Shown: piece by piece, positions 25,560 to 34,454 of the stretch | Layout: each line of letters starts with the position of its first letter | Numbering within the stretch: position 1 is the stretch's first letter | Translations under genes and position numbers: made by a program | Source of the DNA: Bradyrhizobium sp. OK095 | Lineage (GTDB): Bacteria; Pseudomonadota; Alphaproteobacteria; Rhizobiales; Xanthobacteraceae | Reading direction: 5' to 3' | Assembly (NCBI RefSeq): GCF_900109945.1 | Contig: NZ_FOBX01000015.1 | Coordinates: 90,001-154,000 of the forward strand | DNA length: 64,000 nt | Notes under the pieces: model-generated | Database searches by the model: none | What the model saw: the letters and a program-made list of their open reading frames with translations, nothing else | Told to the model about the DNA's origin: nothing

Positions 25560-25701
25560 CTACGTCGCCGGCTTATGGGGCAGGGGGGAATAGCCGGCTG
25601 TCGAGACGACTCGTGGGCGCAGGAGTCGTTCCCGGCGGTTGCGAATTTTTTTGTACGCGGCTGCGGCCGTTCCGCACACGGTTAAGTGATCGTAACGGCC
25701 C

Positions 25702-25727
25702 AGAACTCCCGTTCCCCGGTCCGCGTT
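25702..25727 (+). promoter_or_regulatory. Possible EcfG promoter (one mismatch)
   Basis: AGAAC at 25702-25706 is followed after 17 nt by CGTT at 25724-25727, one mismatch from consensus. The small secreted protein gene starts 38 nt downstream, a suitable leader. The mismatch is in the first G of the -35 element, so I rate it below the sodB and 47608 sites. Confidence 0.4.
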
Positions 25728-25764
25728 GTTCCCGCGATCGCCATGGGGCGAGGGATCGACAGCC

Positions 25765-26157
25765 ATGTCACAGATTCACAAAGCATTTTTGGGTGCCGTC
25801 GCGATTACGTTCGCGCTCGGCGCTGCGCAGCTGGCCTCCGGCCACGATCTGGCCGACCGCTGGCAGGCGGTCGCCGACAAGCCGGGCCACGACGTCAATC
25901 GATCCGGCAAGGCCGACCGGCTCGCCGGGATCAAGCCGGCTGCGGTTCCTACCCGCACCGTGTCGATGCGGCTGAGCGAGCTCGCCGACACGTCAGTGCT
26001 GCTGCGGGTCCCCGCGGTGATCGAGACCGGCAACGCCAAGCCGCCGGCGCTGCTCCAGAATCAGGGCCGCAGCCGGCCGACGATTGCCTGCGAGCCGATG
26101 GTCAGCTCCCTGACCGAGGTCGCAAAACTGCTTCAACCCGGCCGCTGCGTGACCTGA
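25765..26157 (+). CDS. Small secreted hypothetical protein
   Basis: The 130-residue protein has a signal peptide (AFLGAVAITFALGAAQLASG, cleavage near residue 25) and a mature part with DLADRWQAVADKPGHDV and a C-terminal pair of Cys (IACEPMVSSLTEVAKLLQPGRCVT). The two Cys could form a disulfide in the periplasm. No known family is recognised. A possible EcfG promoter lies just upstream and a terminator downstream, so it is a single-gene unit, perhaps stress-induced. Confidence 0.65.
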   Translation: MSQIHKAFLGAVAITFALGAAQLASGHDLADRWQAVADKPGHDVNRSGKADRLAGIKPAAVPTRTVSMRLSELADTSVLLRVPAVIETGNAKPPALLQNQGRSRPTIACEPMVSSLTEVAKLLQPGRCVT

Positions 26158-26211
26158 AGCGGCTTCGCCGGCGGAAGATTGGCCGGCGGAAGACCTTGGC
26201 CGTCATGGACA

Positions 26212-26242
26212 AATCGCCCTTCCGCCGGACGGGCGATTTTTC
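26212..26242 (+). terminator. Rho-independent terminator
   Basis: AATCGCCC (26212-26219) pairs with GGGCGATT (26231-26238) and runs into TTTTT. It ends the transcript of the small secreted protein and separates it from htpG. Confidence 0.85.
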
Positions 26243-26315
26243 GTGTCCACTTGATCCCCTATCTCGTTGCGTTATATCCCGGGCTTCTTCCCCTTTTGAT
26301 TGATCGGGTAAACGC

Positions 26316-28190
26316 ATGACGACGTCAGATACGGCTGTGCATACGCAGCCCTTCCAGGCCGAGGTTTCCGAGCTTCTGCACCTCATGGTGCACTCCGTCT
26401 ATTCGGAGACCGACATCTTCCTGCGCGAGCTCGTGTCTAACGCCTCGGATGCCTGCGACAAGCTGCGCTACGAGGCGATCGAAAGTCCGGCGCTGCTGGG
26501 CGAGGGCGACGCCCTCAAGATCCGCATCATCCCGAACAAGACCACGGGGGCGCTGACGATCACCGACAACGGCATCGGCATGGAACGGCAGGAGCTGATC
26601 GACCATCTCGGCACCATCGCCCGCTCCGGCACCAAGGCCTTCGTGTCGAAGCTGAAGGAGGCCAAGGACGGGCTCGGCCTGATCGGCCAGTTCGGCGTCG
26701 GCTTCTATTCCGCCTTCATGGTCGCCGATAAGATCGTCGTGGTCAGCCGCCGCGCCGGCGAGAGCGACGTCTGGACCTGGACGTCCTCCGGCGGCTCCGG
26801 CTTCGAGATCGCCCGGGCCAGCGACGAGGAAGCCTCGCGCGTGGCGCGTGGCACCGAGATCGTCCTGCATCTCAAGGACGATGCGAAAAAATATCTCGAG
26901 ACCCACGAGATCGAGCGCATCATCAGCGCTTATTCCGACAACATCCTGTTCCCCATCGAGCTGGTGCCTGAAGAGGGCGAGCCGCGCCAGATCAACTCCG
27001 CGAGTGCGCTGTGGCAGCGCTCGAAATCCGAGCTGTCGGTAGAAGACTACAAGAAGGCCTATCAGCAGATCGCATCCGCCTTCGACGACCCCGCGATGAC
27101 GCTGCACTACCGCGCGGAGGGCCGCTACTCCTACGCCGTGCTGCTGTTCGCGCCTGCGACAAAGCCGTTTGACCTGTTCGAGCCCTCGCGCAAGGGGCGG
27201 GTGAAACTCTATGTCCGCCGCGTCTTCATCACCGATGACGCTGACCTGCTGCCGGGCTATCTCCGCTTCATCCGCGGCGTGGTCGACAGCGAGGATCTCC
27301 CGCTCAACATCTCGCGCGAGATGCTCCAGAACAATCCGCAGCTGGCGCAGATCCGCAAAGCGGTGGCGACCCGCGTCGTCAACGAGCTCGAAAGCCTCGC
27401 CGACAAGGACGCCGAGAATTTTGCAAAAATCTGGGACGCCTTCGGCGCGGTGCTGAAAGAGGGTATCTACGAGGATTTCGAGCGGCGCGAAAAGCTGCTG
27501 GCGCTGTCGCGCTTCACCACGACGACCGGCGAGAAACGTTCGCTGAAGCAGGTCATCGCCGACTTCAAGCCGAACCAGACCGAGATCTATTATCTCGTCG
27601 GCGACAGCATCGAGCGGCTGAAGTCCAGTCCGCGGCTGGAAGCTGCGGCGGCGCGCGGCATCGAGGTGCTGCTGCTGTCCGATCCGGTCGATGCCTTCTG
27701 GACCTCGATGCCGACGGATTTCGAGGGCAAGCCGCTGAAGTCGCTGAGCCAGGGCGACCTCAATCTCGACCTGATCCCGCGCACCGACGAGGCCGACGAA
27801 GCGAAGAAGGACGAGCCCGTCGCCGATGAAGCGGCCACCATCGCGGTGATCAAGGCCGCGCTCGGCGAGCGCGTCAGCGACGTCAGGGCTTCGACCCGCC
27901 TCACCAGCTCGGCCTCCTGCCTCGTCGCCGACAGCCTGGGCCCGAGCCGCGAGCTCGAGCGCATTTTGGCGCAGCAGAACCGTGGCATGCGCACCAGGCC
28001 GGTGCTGGAGATCAATCTGCGTCATCCGATGGTGGGGGCGATCACCAGGGCGCAGGCCGGCTCCGGGGACGTCGACGATCTCAGCCTGCTGCTGCTCGAA
28101 CAGGCGCAAATCCTGGACGGCGAGTTGCCGGAAGACCCGGCGGCGTTCGCGGCGCGGTTGAACCGGTTGGTGTTGCAGGGGCTGGGCTAG
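26316..28190 (+). CDS. htpG: Chaperone protein HtpG (Hsp90)
   Basis: The 624-residue chaperone has the N-terminal GHKL ATPase domain with ELVSNASDACDKLRYEA, DNGIGM, and GLIGQFGVGFYSAFMVAD. The middle domain has KLYVRRVFI and GVVDSEDLPLNISREMLQ (client and ATP-sensor region), and a C-terminal dimerisation domain with a shorter, charged linker. The length matches bacterial Hsp90. The gene stands alone on the plus strand. I saw no clear heat-shock sigma promoter. Confidence 0.97.
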   Translation: MTTSDTAVHTQPFQAEVSELLHLMVHSVYSETDIFLRELVSNASDACDKLRYEAIESPALLGEGDALKIRIIPNKTTGALTITDNGIGMERQELIDHLGTIARSGTKAFVSKLKEAKDGLGLIGQFGVGFYSAFMVADKIVVVSRRAGESDVWTWTSSGGSGFEIARASDEEASRVARGTEIVLHLKDDAKKYLETHEIERIISAYSDNILFPIELVPEEGEPRQINSASALWQRSKSELSVEDYKKAYQQIASAFDDPAMTLHYRAEGRYSYAVLLFAPATKPFDLFEPSRKGRVKLYVRRVFITDDADLLPGYLRFIRGVVDSEDLPLNISREMLQNNPQLAQIRKAVATRVVNELESLADKDAENFAKIWDAFGAVLKEGIYEDFERREKLLALSRFTTTTGEKRSLKQVIADFKPNQTEIYYLVGDSIERLKSSPRLEAAAARGIEVLLLSDPVDAFWTSMPTDFEGKPLKSLSQGDLNLDLIPRTDEADEAKKDEPVADEAATIAVIKAALGERVSDVRASTRLTSSASCLVADSLGPSRELERILAQQNRGMRTRPVLEINLRHPMVGAITRAQAGSGDVDDLSLLLLEQAQILDGELPEDPAAFAARLNRLVLQGLG

Positions 28191-28315
28191 CGCTGCTACG
28201 CATCCCTCACCTTGCCGTCATCTGTCCTCAGGGACAGTCGCCTCCGGCGTGGTGTTATGCCATAGGAGGCCGTCGGCATCAGATCCGCCGGGCCACCGAT
28301 TCGAGGATTAAGTCC

Positions 28316-28594
28316 ATGCGCTTGCCGATTTTGACTCTCACCGCGATTGCCACGCTGTTTGTCGCGGCAGACGCCAGCGCCCAGACCTATGATCCGCGCT
28401 ACCCGGTGTGCATGCACGTCTATTCGCCGGGCGGCTGGGGCGGTGGTGGCGACTATTACGACTGCTCTTTCACCTCGATCCCGCAGTGCCACGCCACGGC
28501 TTCGGGCCGCTCCGCGAGCTGCGACGTCAATCCGTATTACGCCTTCGACGAACCGCCGCCGCCCCCGCGCAAGCGTCACAAGAAAGTGCAGTAG
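28316..28594 (+). CDS. DUF3551 small secreted protein, copy 1
   Basis: The 92-residue protein has a signal peptide (ILTLTAIATLFVAADASA) followed by YDPRYPVCMHVYSPGGWGGG, DCSFTSIPQCHATASGRSASC and NPYY, with Cys residues at conserved distances, the signature of DUF3551. The family is common and multi-copy in Bradyrhizobiaceae and has no known function; paired Cys suggest disulfides. It lies 33 nt upstream of a paralogue. Confidence 0.82.
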   Translation: MRLPILTLTAIATLFVAADASAQTYDPRYPVCMHVYSPGGWGGGGDYYDCSFTSIPQCHATASGRSASCDVNPYYAFDEPPPPPRKRHKKVQ

Positions 28595-28627
28595 CGCTTC
28601 CAGATGCGTCGTCCCGGAGCATTTTTC

Positions 28628-28897
28628 ATGCGTCGCTCATTCGGCCTGATCGCAGCTGCCGGTGCATTGCTCGCCGCAACGCCGTTGCACGCGCAGACCT
28701 TTGACCCCCGCTATCCCGTCTGCATGCACGTCTATTCCGGTTCCAGCGGCGGCGGCGGGGAGTGGTACGACTGCTCCTTCACGTCACTGCCGCAGTGCCA
28801 CGCCACCGCGACAGGACGGGCCGCGAGCTGCGATCTCAATCCGTATTATCCGGTGAACGTGCCGCAGCCGCGCGCGCGCCACAGGCGGGGCGGCTAG
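28628..28897 (+). CDS. DUF3551 small secreted protein, copy 2
   Basis: The 89-residue protein repeats the pattern of copy 1 (FDPRYPVCMHVYS, DCSFTSLPQCHATATGRAASC, NPYYPV) after its own signal peptide (FGLIAAAGALLAATPLHA). I chose the ATG at 28628 because it gives a compact signal sequence; an in-frame ATG eight codons upstream is less likely. All four mature-part Cys are kept. Tail residues are basic in both copies. Confidence 0.8.
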   Translation: MRRSFGLIAAAGALLAATPLHAQTFDPRYPVCMHVYSGSSGGGGEWYDCSFTSLPQCHATATGRAASCDLNPYYPVNVPQPRARHRRGG

Positions 28898-28910
28898 CAT
28901 TCCCTGAGTC

Positions 28911-29663
28911 TCAGGATGCCTCCGCCTTTTTGACCGCCGCGTCGATCGCGAAGGTCAACTGCCAGGTCATCTTGTCCGTTGTCCAGTCGCTTGCATGCAG
29001 CCTGCTGTCATCGCCGGGATCGACCATCCGGTCGAACGAAATCCCTGCGATATCGTGCCAGCCCTGCATCAGCTCGAAGCGGCGGAAGATGTTGACGCCC
29101 TTCGCATGTGCGATCTCGCTGATCGCGTCGACCATCGCGATCGCTCGATCTTTCTTCGCCGGTGTCAGCAGTGCCGGCACATATTGCAGGTCCATCAGGA
29201 TCACGTCGATCAGTTTGGTCGCAAGCAACTGGTCGATGCCGTCACGGATGGCCTGTGTGGTCTGATCGAATGACGGAGGTTTTTGATCGGCCGATTGCCA
29301 GACCGCATTCGTGCCGACCTGCCAGATCACGAGATCCGGATTCTGGTCGAAGACGTCGTTCTGGAATCGCATGAGTTCCTTGGGAGCCTCTTCACCTCCG
29401 ACGCCCCGGTTGATGACATCGACCGTGACGTTCGGGAATTGTATCCGGAGGTCCGCCAGCAGCCGTTGCGGATAGGGCGCGATGCCGCCTTCGCCCGCCG
29501 TGGTCGATGAGCCGATCGCGACCAACTTGACCTGTCTGTCCTTCAGTCGCCGGGCAAAATTGCTGAGCGGCCGTCCGAACGGTGTCGCATCGACGGGAAG
29601 ATGTGAGGGGTCTAGGGCCACGGGTCGCCTCCCTGTCGCAGTCATGACAACGCCAGGTAGCAT
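28911..29663 (-). CDS. SGNH/GDSL hydrolase family protein
   Basis: The 250-residue protein has the SGNH blocks: VAIGSSTTAGEGG (nucleophile Ser in block I), NRGVGGEE (Gly block), VIWQVGTNAVW (block III Asn), and a C-terminal D-x-x-H in DDSRLHASDWTTD. It should hydrolyse an ester or acyl group. It lacks a convincing signal peptide. The start could also be the ATG at 29645. It is convergent with the DUF3551 pair. Confidence 0.82.
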   Translation of the reverse strand: MLPGVVMTATGRRPVALDPSHLPVDATPFGRPLSNFARRLKDRQVKLVAIGSSTTAGEGGIAPYPQRLLADLRIQFPNVTVDVINRGVGGEEAPKELMRFQNDVFDQNPDLVIWQVGTNAVWQSADQKPPSFDQTTQAIRDGIDQLLATKLIDVILMDLQYVPALLTPAKKDRAIAMVDAISEIAHAKGVNIFRRFELMQGWHDIAGISFDRMVDPGDDSRLHASDWTTDKMTWQLTFAIDAAVKKAEAS

Positions 29664-29707
29664 AGCCCGAGGACCCCGAGGTCGCCTAGCCTCGCGAGGC
29701 CTGGTCG

Positions 29708-30688
29708 CTATTCCTTCTTGATCCCCGACAGCTCTACCACCTTGCGCCAGCGGTCGGTTTCCGCGGTCAGCATGCTGCCGAACTGGCCGGCATTGCCGTG
29801 CAGCGGGATCGCGCCAAGCTCGGCGATTCGCGCCCTGATCTCTGCATCGGACAGTGCGGTGTCGATCTCGCGATTGAGGAGGTCGACGATCTCGCGCGCT
29901 GTGTCGTGCGGCGCGCCGACGCCGTAGAAGGACGATGTCTCATAGCCGGGAAGCGTGTCGGCAATCGGCGGCACATCGGACAAAATCTCCGAACGCTCGC
30001 GCGTGGTGACGCCGAGCGCGCGCAGCTTCCCGGCGCGCACCAGCTCGAACGACGAGGTGACGTTGTCGAACATGCCCTGGATCTGGCCGCTCATCACGTC
30101 GGTCAGGCCCGGCGCCGAGCCGCGATAGGGCACGTGGGTGAATTGCACGCCGGCCAGCGACTTGAACAATTCGCCGGACAGATGCAGCGACGTGCCGATG
30201 CCGGAGGAGGCGATCGACATCTTGCCGGGATTGGCCTTGGCGTAGGCGATGAAGTCGGCGACGGTCTTCACCGGCAAATCATTGTTGACGACCAGCACCA
30301 GCGGAATCCGCGCGACACCGGCGACCGGCGTGATGCCCTTGGCAAAATCATAAGGCAGCGCCGGATCGAACGAGGCGTTGATCGCATTCGCGGTCGAAGT
30401 CAGCAGCAGCGTGTAGCCGTCGGGCGCGGAGGTGATCACCGCCTGCGTGCCGATATTGCTGCCGGCGCCGGGCTTGTTCTCGACCACAAAAGTCTGGCCG
30501 AGCCGGTCGGACAGGCGCTGGCAGATCAGCCGTGAGAGCACGTCGGTCGCGCCGCCCGGCGCATAGGGAACCACCCATTTCACGCTGCGCGAGGGATAGG
30601 ACGGGTTGCTCAGCGCGAAGGCACGTGGCGCCGCGAACGTGGCAGCGGCGCAGGCGGCGGTTTGAAGGAAATGGCGCTTTGTGATCAT
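29708..30688 (-). CDS. Tripartite tricarboxylate transporter receptor, Bug/TctC family
   Basis: The 326-residue periplasmic binding protein starts with a twin-arginine-like or Sec signal (MITKRHFLQTAACAAATFAAPRAFA) followed by YPSRSVKWVVPYAPGGATDVLSR. The Bug hallmarks GPGAGSNIGT-like (NKPGAGSNIGTQAV) and VPYRGSAPGLTDVMSGQIQGMFDN are present. The ATG at 30688 has a G-rich ribosome-binding site. No TctA or TctB membrane genes are nearby, which is common for this very expanded family. Ligand unknown, probably a carboxylate. Confidence 0.9.
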   Translation of the reverse strand: MITKRHFLQTAACAAATFAAPRAFALSNPSYPSRSVKWVVPYAPGGATDVLSRLICQRLSDRLGQTFVVENKPGAGSNIGTQAVITSAPDGYTLLLTSTANAINASFDPALPYDFAKGITPVAGVARIPLVLVVNNDLPVKTVADFIAYAKANPGKMSIASSGIGTSLHLSGELFKSLAGVQFTHVPYRGSAPGLTDVMSGQIQGMFDNVTSSFELVRAGKLRALGVTTRERSEILSDVPPIADTLPGYETSSFYGVGAPHDTAREIVDLLNREIDTALSDAEIRARIAELGAIPLHGNAGQFGSMLTAETDRWRKVVELSGIKKE

Positions 30689-30871
30689 GATCTGCATCCC
30701 CACTGTCGCTTTGCTATCGCAGGAACGACACCGCCGCGCACGCCGATCTCTTCGGCTTGGTAAAGGATGACTAGAGTTAATCGCGGACTAACGCGGTTTT
30801 ACCCTGTCTCTTAACACCTGCGCAGGGCGCGCAGGCTAAGCTTGGGGAAACAGCAGACACGTTCCGAAAGC

Positions 30872-32686
30872 ATGAACGGCATGACCACCGGCGTCATCGA
30901 GCAACCGAAAGCCGCACGCGCGCCGTCGGCATCGAAGATATGGCTGAAGGCGATCGAGCTCACCGCACGGATCGAGACGCTGCCGGGCCGGTTGTTCGCC
31001 GACGTCGTCGACGATTGGGCGCGCCGTCAACCCGACCGCATCGCGCTGGTCACGGATGACGCAAGCCTGGATTACGAGAGCCTGTCGAAACGCACCAACC
31101 GCTATGCGCGCTGGGCGCGTTCGGTCGGCGTCATCAAGGGCGATACCGTTGCGCTGATCATGCCGAACGGCCTCGACTATGTCGCGGCATGGCTCGGCAT
31201 CAGCCGCGTCGGCGGTGTGGTCGCGCTGATCAACACAAAACTCGTCGGGCCATCGCTCGCGCATTGTCTCGACGTCGCGAGACCCCTGCACATCATCGCC
31301 GCCCACGATCTGGCGGAGACGCTGGAGAGCGCGAAACCGTACCTGAAGACGGAAGCAAAGATCTGGATCCATGGCGATGCCCGCAGCGAGCGCGCCATCG
31401 ACGTCGCGCTTGCTGCGCTCGATGACAGTCCGCTTTCGCCAGACGAGCATGGCGACGTCACCATCGACGACCGCGCGCTGCTGATCTACACCTCTGGAAC
31501 GACAGGCCTGCCGAAGGCCGCCAGCATCAGCCATCGCCGCATCCTCAATTGGGGTTTTTGGTTCGCCGGCCTTGCCGGTGCCACGCCGCAGGACCGGCTC
31601 TATGATTGCCTGCCGCTGTTCCATTCGGTCGGCGGCATCGTTGCGCCCTGCAGCATGCTCGCCGCCGGCGGCTCGGTGGTGATTGCCGAAAAATTCTCGG
31701 CCTCGCATTTCTGGCCCGACATCGTGCGGCACGACTGCACTCTGTTCCAGTATATCGGCGAACTCTGCCGCTATCTGCTGAAGGCGCCGCCGTCGGAATA
31801 TGAAAACCGTCACCGGCTGCGGCTCGCCTGCGGCAACGGCCTGCGCGGCGACATCTGGGAAGATTTTCAAGGCCGCTTCGCCATTCCCCGTATCCTAGAA
31901 TTCTATGCGGCGACCGAAGGCAATTTCTCGCTGTTCAATGTCGAGGGCCAGCCCGGCGCGATCGGCCGCATCCCGCCGCTGCTCGCGCATCGCTTTCCCG
32001 CCGGGCTCGTCAAGCTCGACCCTGACAGCGGCGCGCCGCTGCGCAATGACGAGGGCTTTTGCATCGCCTGCGTGCGTGGAGAAGCCGGCGAAGCCATCGG
32101 CCGCATCGGCACCGCCGACCAGGGTGGCGGCCGCTTCGAGGGTTATACCGACGCTGGTGAGACCGAGAAGAAAATCCTGCGCGACGTCTTTGCCAAGGGC
32201 GATGCCTGGTTCCGGACCGGCGATCTAATGCGGCGCGACGACAAGGGCTTTTTCCATTTCGTCGATCGCATCGGCGATACCTTCCGCTGGAAAGGCGAGA
32301 ACGTCGCAACCTCGGAGGTCAACGACGCCGTGCGCGATTTCACCGGCGTGATCGACGCCACCACCTACGGCGTCAGCATTTTGGGCACCGACGGCCGCGC
32401 CGGCATGAGCGCCGTCGTCGTGAATGAGGGCTTTGATATCGCCGCGCTGCCTGCGCATCTCGCACAACGTCTGCCGGTCTATGCCCGCCCGGTCTTCGTC
32501 CGCATCTCGCGTGAGCTCGATGCGACCGAGACGTTCAAGCAGAAGAAGGGTGAGCTTGCCCGCGAGGGATTTGACCCGGCCGCGATCGGCGATCCGCTGT
32601 TCATGCTCGACCCGAAGTCCGGAGCCTATGTCGCGCTGGACGCGGAGACGTATCCGCAGATCCTGGACGGCACGATCAGGCTGTAG
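30872..32686 (+). CDS. Long-chain-fatty-acid/very-long-chain acyl-CoA synthetase (FATP-like)
   Basis: The 604-residue adenylate-forming enzyme carries LIYTSGTTGLPKAASISHRR (phosphate loop), DCLPLFHSVGG, EFYAATEGNFSL (A5) and WFRTGDLMRRDDKGFFHFVDRIGDTFRWKGENVATSEV. The last string is the FATP/very-long-chain signature (RIGDTFRWKGENV). It ends with ETFKQKKGELAREGFD containing the catalytic Lys. Such proteins activate long-chain acids at the membrane. It lies 154 nt upstream of an ACP/ligase/SDR unit on the same strand, so it may supply acyl groups to it. The start is uncertain among codons at 30842 (TTG), 30872 and 30881. Confidence 0.87.
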   Translation: MNGMTTGVIEQPKAARAPSASKIWLKAIELTARIETLPGRLFADVVDDWARRQPDRIALVTDDASLDYESLSKRTNRYARWARSVGVIKGDTVALIMPNGLDYVAAWLGISRVGGVVALINTKLVGPSLAHCLDVARPLHIIAAHDLAETLESAKPYLKTEAKIWIHGDARSERAIDVALAALDDSPLSPDEHGDVTIDDRALLIYTSGTTGLPKAASISHRRILNWGFWFAGLAGATPQDRLYDCLPLFHSVGGIVAPCSMLAAGGSVVIAEKFSASHFWPDIVRHDCTLFQYIGELCRYLLKAPPSEYENRHRLRLACGNGLRGDIWEDFQGRFAIPRILEFYAATEGNFSLFNVEGQPGAIGRIPPLLAHRFPAGLVKLDPDSGAPLRNDEGFCIACVRGEAGEAIGRIGTADQGGGRFEGYTDAGETEKKILRDVFAKGDAWFRTGDLMRRDDKGFFHFVDRIGDTFRWKGENVATSEVNDAVRDFTGVIDATTYGVSILGTDGRAGMSAVVVNEGFDIAALPAHLAQRLPVYARPVFVRISRELDATETFKQKKGELAREGFDPAAIGDPLFMLDPKSGAYVALDAETYPQILDGTIRL

Positions 32687-32839
32687 CCAGGGCGAAATCG
32701 AGAGATAGGTCCAATTTTATCTGAATTGTCCAAGAAGCCATTTACTTCTGTCCGGTAAACAAACGGCCATGGGGAGGCGGTCATCAAGAGCCGCCCACAA
32801 GAAACACAATCGATTAACTAAGCATGAGGCGAGCCAGCC

Positions 32840-33085
32840 ATGTCGGTACGGTCCAAGGTCATTGAAGCGATCCAGCAGATCGCCAAAGAGCAGCACGTCA
32901 CGCTTCCCGCACTCTCGGACGATCTGTCCCTGCACGAGACGGGTTTCGACTCGCTCGCCTTCGCCATTCTCGTCGCGCGTCTCGAGGACGAGACCGGCGT
33001 TGACCCCTTTACCATTTCCGAGGACGTCGCGTTCCCCGCCACCGTAGGCGATTTCGTACGGGCCTACGAAAATGTCCCCGCGTGA
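32840..33085 (+). CDS. Acyl carrier protein
   Basis: The 81-residue protein is a four-helix carrier with the 4'-phosphopantetheine site Ser38 in ETGFDSLAFAILVARLE and acidic helix II. It diverges from the housekeeping AcpP (which has DSLDTVE), so it is a dedicated carrier. Its 3' end overlaps the start of an AMP-forming ligase gene by 14 nt, which implies translational coupling and equal amounts of both. The likely role is to hold an acyl group loaded by that ligase. Confidence 0.9.
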   Translation: MSVRSKVIEAIQQIAKEQHVTLPALSDDLSLHETGFDSLAFAILVARLEDETGVDPFTISEDVAFPATVGDFVRAYENVPA

Positions 33086-34454
33086 GATCTTTGCGCTTCG
33101 CGACTATCTCAGCGCGGAGCTGATCGGCCGCACGCTGTCGGATGCGCATGACTGCGTGTCGCTGACGGACATCCTGTCGCAGACGGTCCTCGGGGGCCGC
33201 CTGCGCGAATTGTCTGGCCGTGCAGTGCTTCTGAAATTGTCCGATCAGCTCCGGTCAGGCCTCGCCATGATCGAGCTCGACGGCATCGCCCGTCGCATGC
33301 TGCTGTGTCCGCCTGATCTCAATCCCGCATATCTCGATGCGCTGATCGCGGATGCCGAGATCGATGCCATCGTCACCGACGAGCCGGATCGCTGGACTGA
33401 TACCGGCGTATCGCTCGTCGTCACCGCCCAACTGCCGCTTCAAGCCACCGCGCCTGTTAGCACCGAGCGCGCCACCGAATGGCTGATGCTCACCTCGGGC
33501 ACCTCGGGCGTACCGAAAATCGTCGGCCATACGCTGGAGGCGCTGACCGGCGCCATCGTCGCCGAAGGCCCCGCGCGCGGACCTGCGCCGGTGTGGGCGA
33601 CGTTCTACGACATTCGCCGCTATGGCGGCCTCCAAATCTTCCTCCGCGCCGTCCTCTCCGGCGGCTCCATGGTGCTGTCCGATCCGCATGAGGCGCTCGG
33701 CGATCATGTCGCGCGCCTGAACGCGCGTGGTGTCTCTCATATATCCGGCACGCCCTCGCACTGGCGCAAGCTTTTGATGAGCGGCGCGGCCGCGCAATTC
33801 GCGCCAGGCTATGTCCGTCTCTCCGGCGAGATCGCCGACCAGGCGGTGCTCGACGGTTTGAAGGCGGCGTTCCCGAACTCCTCGGTCGGCCATGCCTATG
33901 CCTCGACCGAGGCCGGCGTCGGCTTCGCGGTCAATGACGGGCTGGAAGGTTTTCCGGCGAATTATCTCGGCAACCGCAACGGCGTCGAGATGAAGGTCGT
34001 CGATGGCTCGCTGCGCATCCGCTCGACGCGCACCGCTCACGCCTATATCGGCCGCAACGCCGCAGCGCTCACCGATGATGATGGGTTTGTCGACAGTGGC
34101 GATATCGTCGAGCTGCGCGGCGAACGTTATTATTTCGTCGGCCGTCGCGGCGGCATCATCAATATCGGCGGGCTGAAGGTTCACCCCGAAGAGATCGAGG
34201 CGGTGATCAACCGCCATCCCGATGTGCGGATGTCGCGGGCCAAATCGCGGAAAAGCCCGATCACCGGCGGCATCGTCGTCGCCGACGTGATCCTCGCCGA
34301 CGGCACTGATCAGGCGCGGGTGAAGGAGATCCGCGACCAGATCCTGGATCAGTGCCGCGCCCAGCTCGCGTCCCACAAGGTGCCGGCGGTGATTCGCTTC
34401 GTCGAGGCGCTCGACGTCACTCCGGCCGGCAAATTGGCGCGCACCGATGCATAA
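33072..34454 (+). CDS. AMP-forming acyl ligase, short form, ACP-linked
   Basis: The 460-residue adenylate-forming protein is shorter than normal ligases because its N-terminal part is reduced. It keeps WLMLTSGTSGVPKIVGHT (phosphate loop), GHAYASTEAGVGFAV (A5), DSGDIVELRGERYYFVGRRGGIINIGGLKVHPEEIE (A7-A8), and ends VTPAGKLARTD with the catalytic Lys. It starts inside the acp gene and ends inside the SDR gene, so it is the middle of a coupled three-gene unit. I infer that it adenylates an acid and passes it to the adjacent ACP, by analogy with other free-standing ligase/carrier pairs. The acid is unknown. Confidence 0.85.
   Translation: MSPREIFALRDYLSAELIGRTLSDAHDCVSLTDILSQTVLGGRLRELSGRAVLLKLSDQLRSGLAMIELDGIARRMLLCPPDLNPAYLDALIADAEIDAIVTDEPDRWTDTGVSLVVTAQLPLQATAPVSTERATEWLMLTSGTSGVPKIVGHTLEALTGAIVAEGPARGPAPVWATFYDIRRYGGLQIFLRAVLSGGSMVLSDPHEALGDHVARLNARGVSHISGTPSHWRKLLMSGAAAQFAPGYVRLSGEIADQAVLDGLKAAFPNSSVGHAYASTEAGVGFAVNDGLEGFPANYLGNRNGVEMKVVDGSLRIRSTRTAHAYIGRNAAALTDDDGFVDSGDIVELRGERYYFVGRRGGIINIGGLKVHPEEIEAVINRHPDVRMSRAKSRKSPITGGIVVADVILADGTDQARVKEIRDQILDQCRAQLASHKVPAVIRFVEALDVTPAGKLARTDA

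Noticed and set aside
26325..28109. Minus-strand 594-residue open frame opposite htpG
   Set aside because: htpG is certain, and the antisense product is low-complexity His/Arg/Gly-rich.
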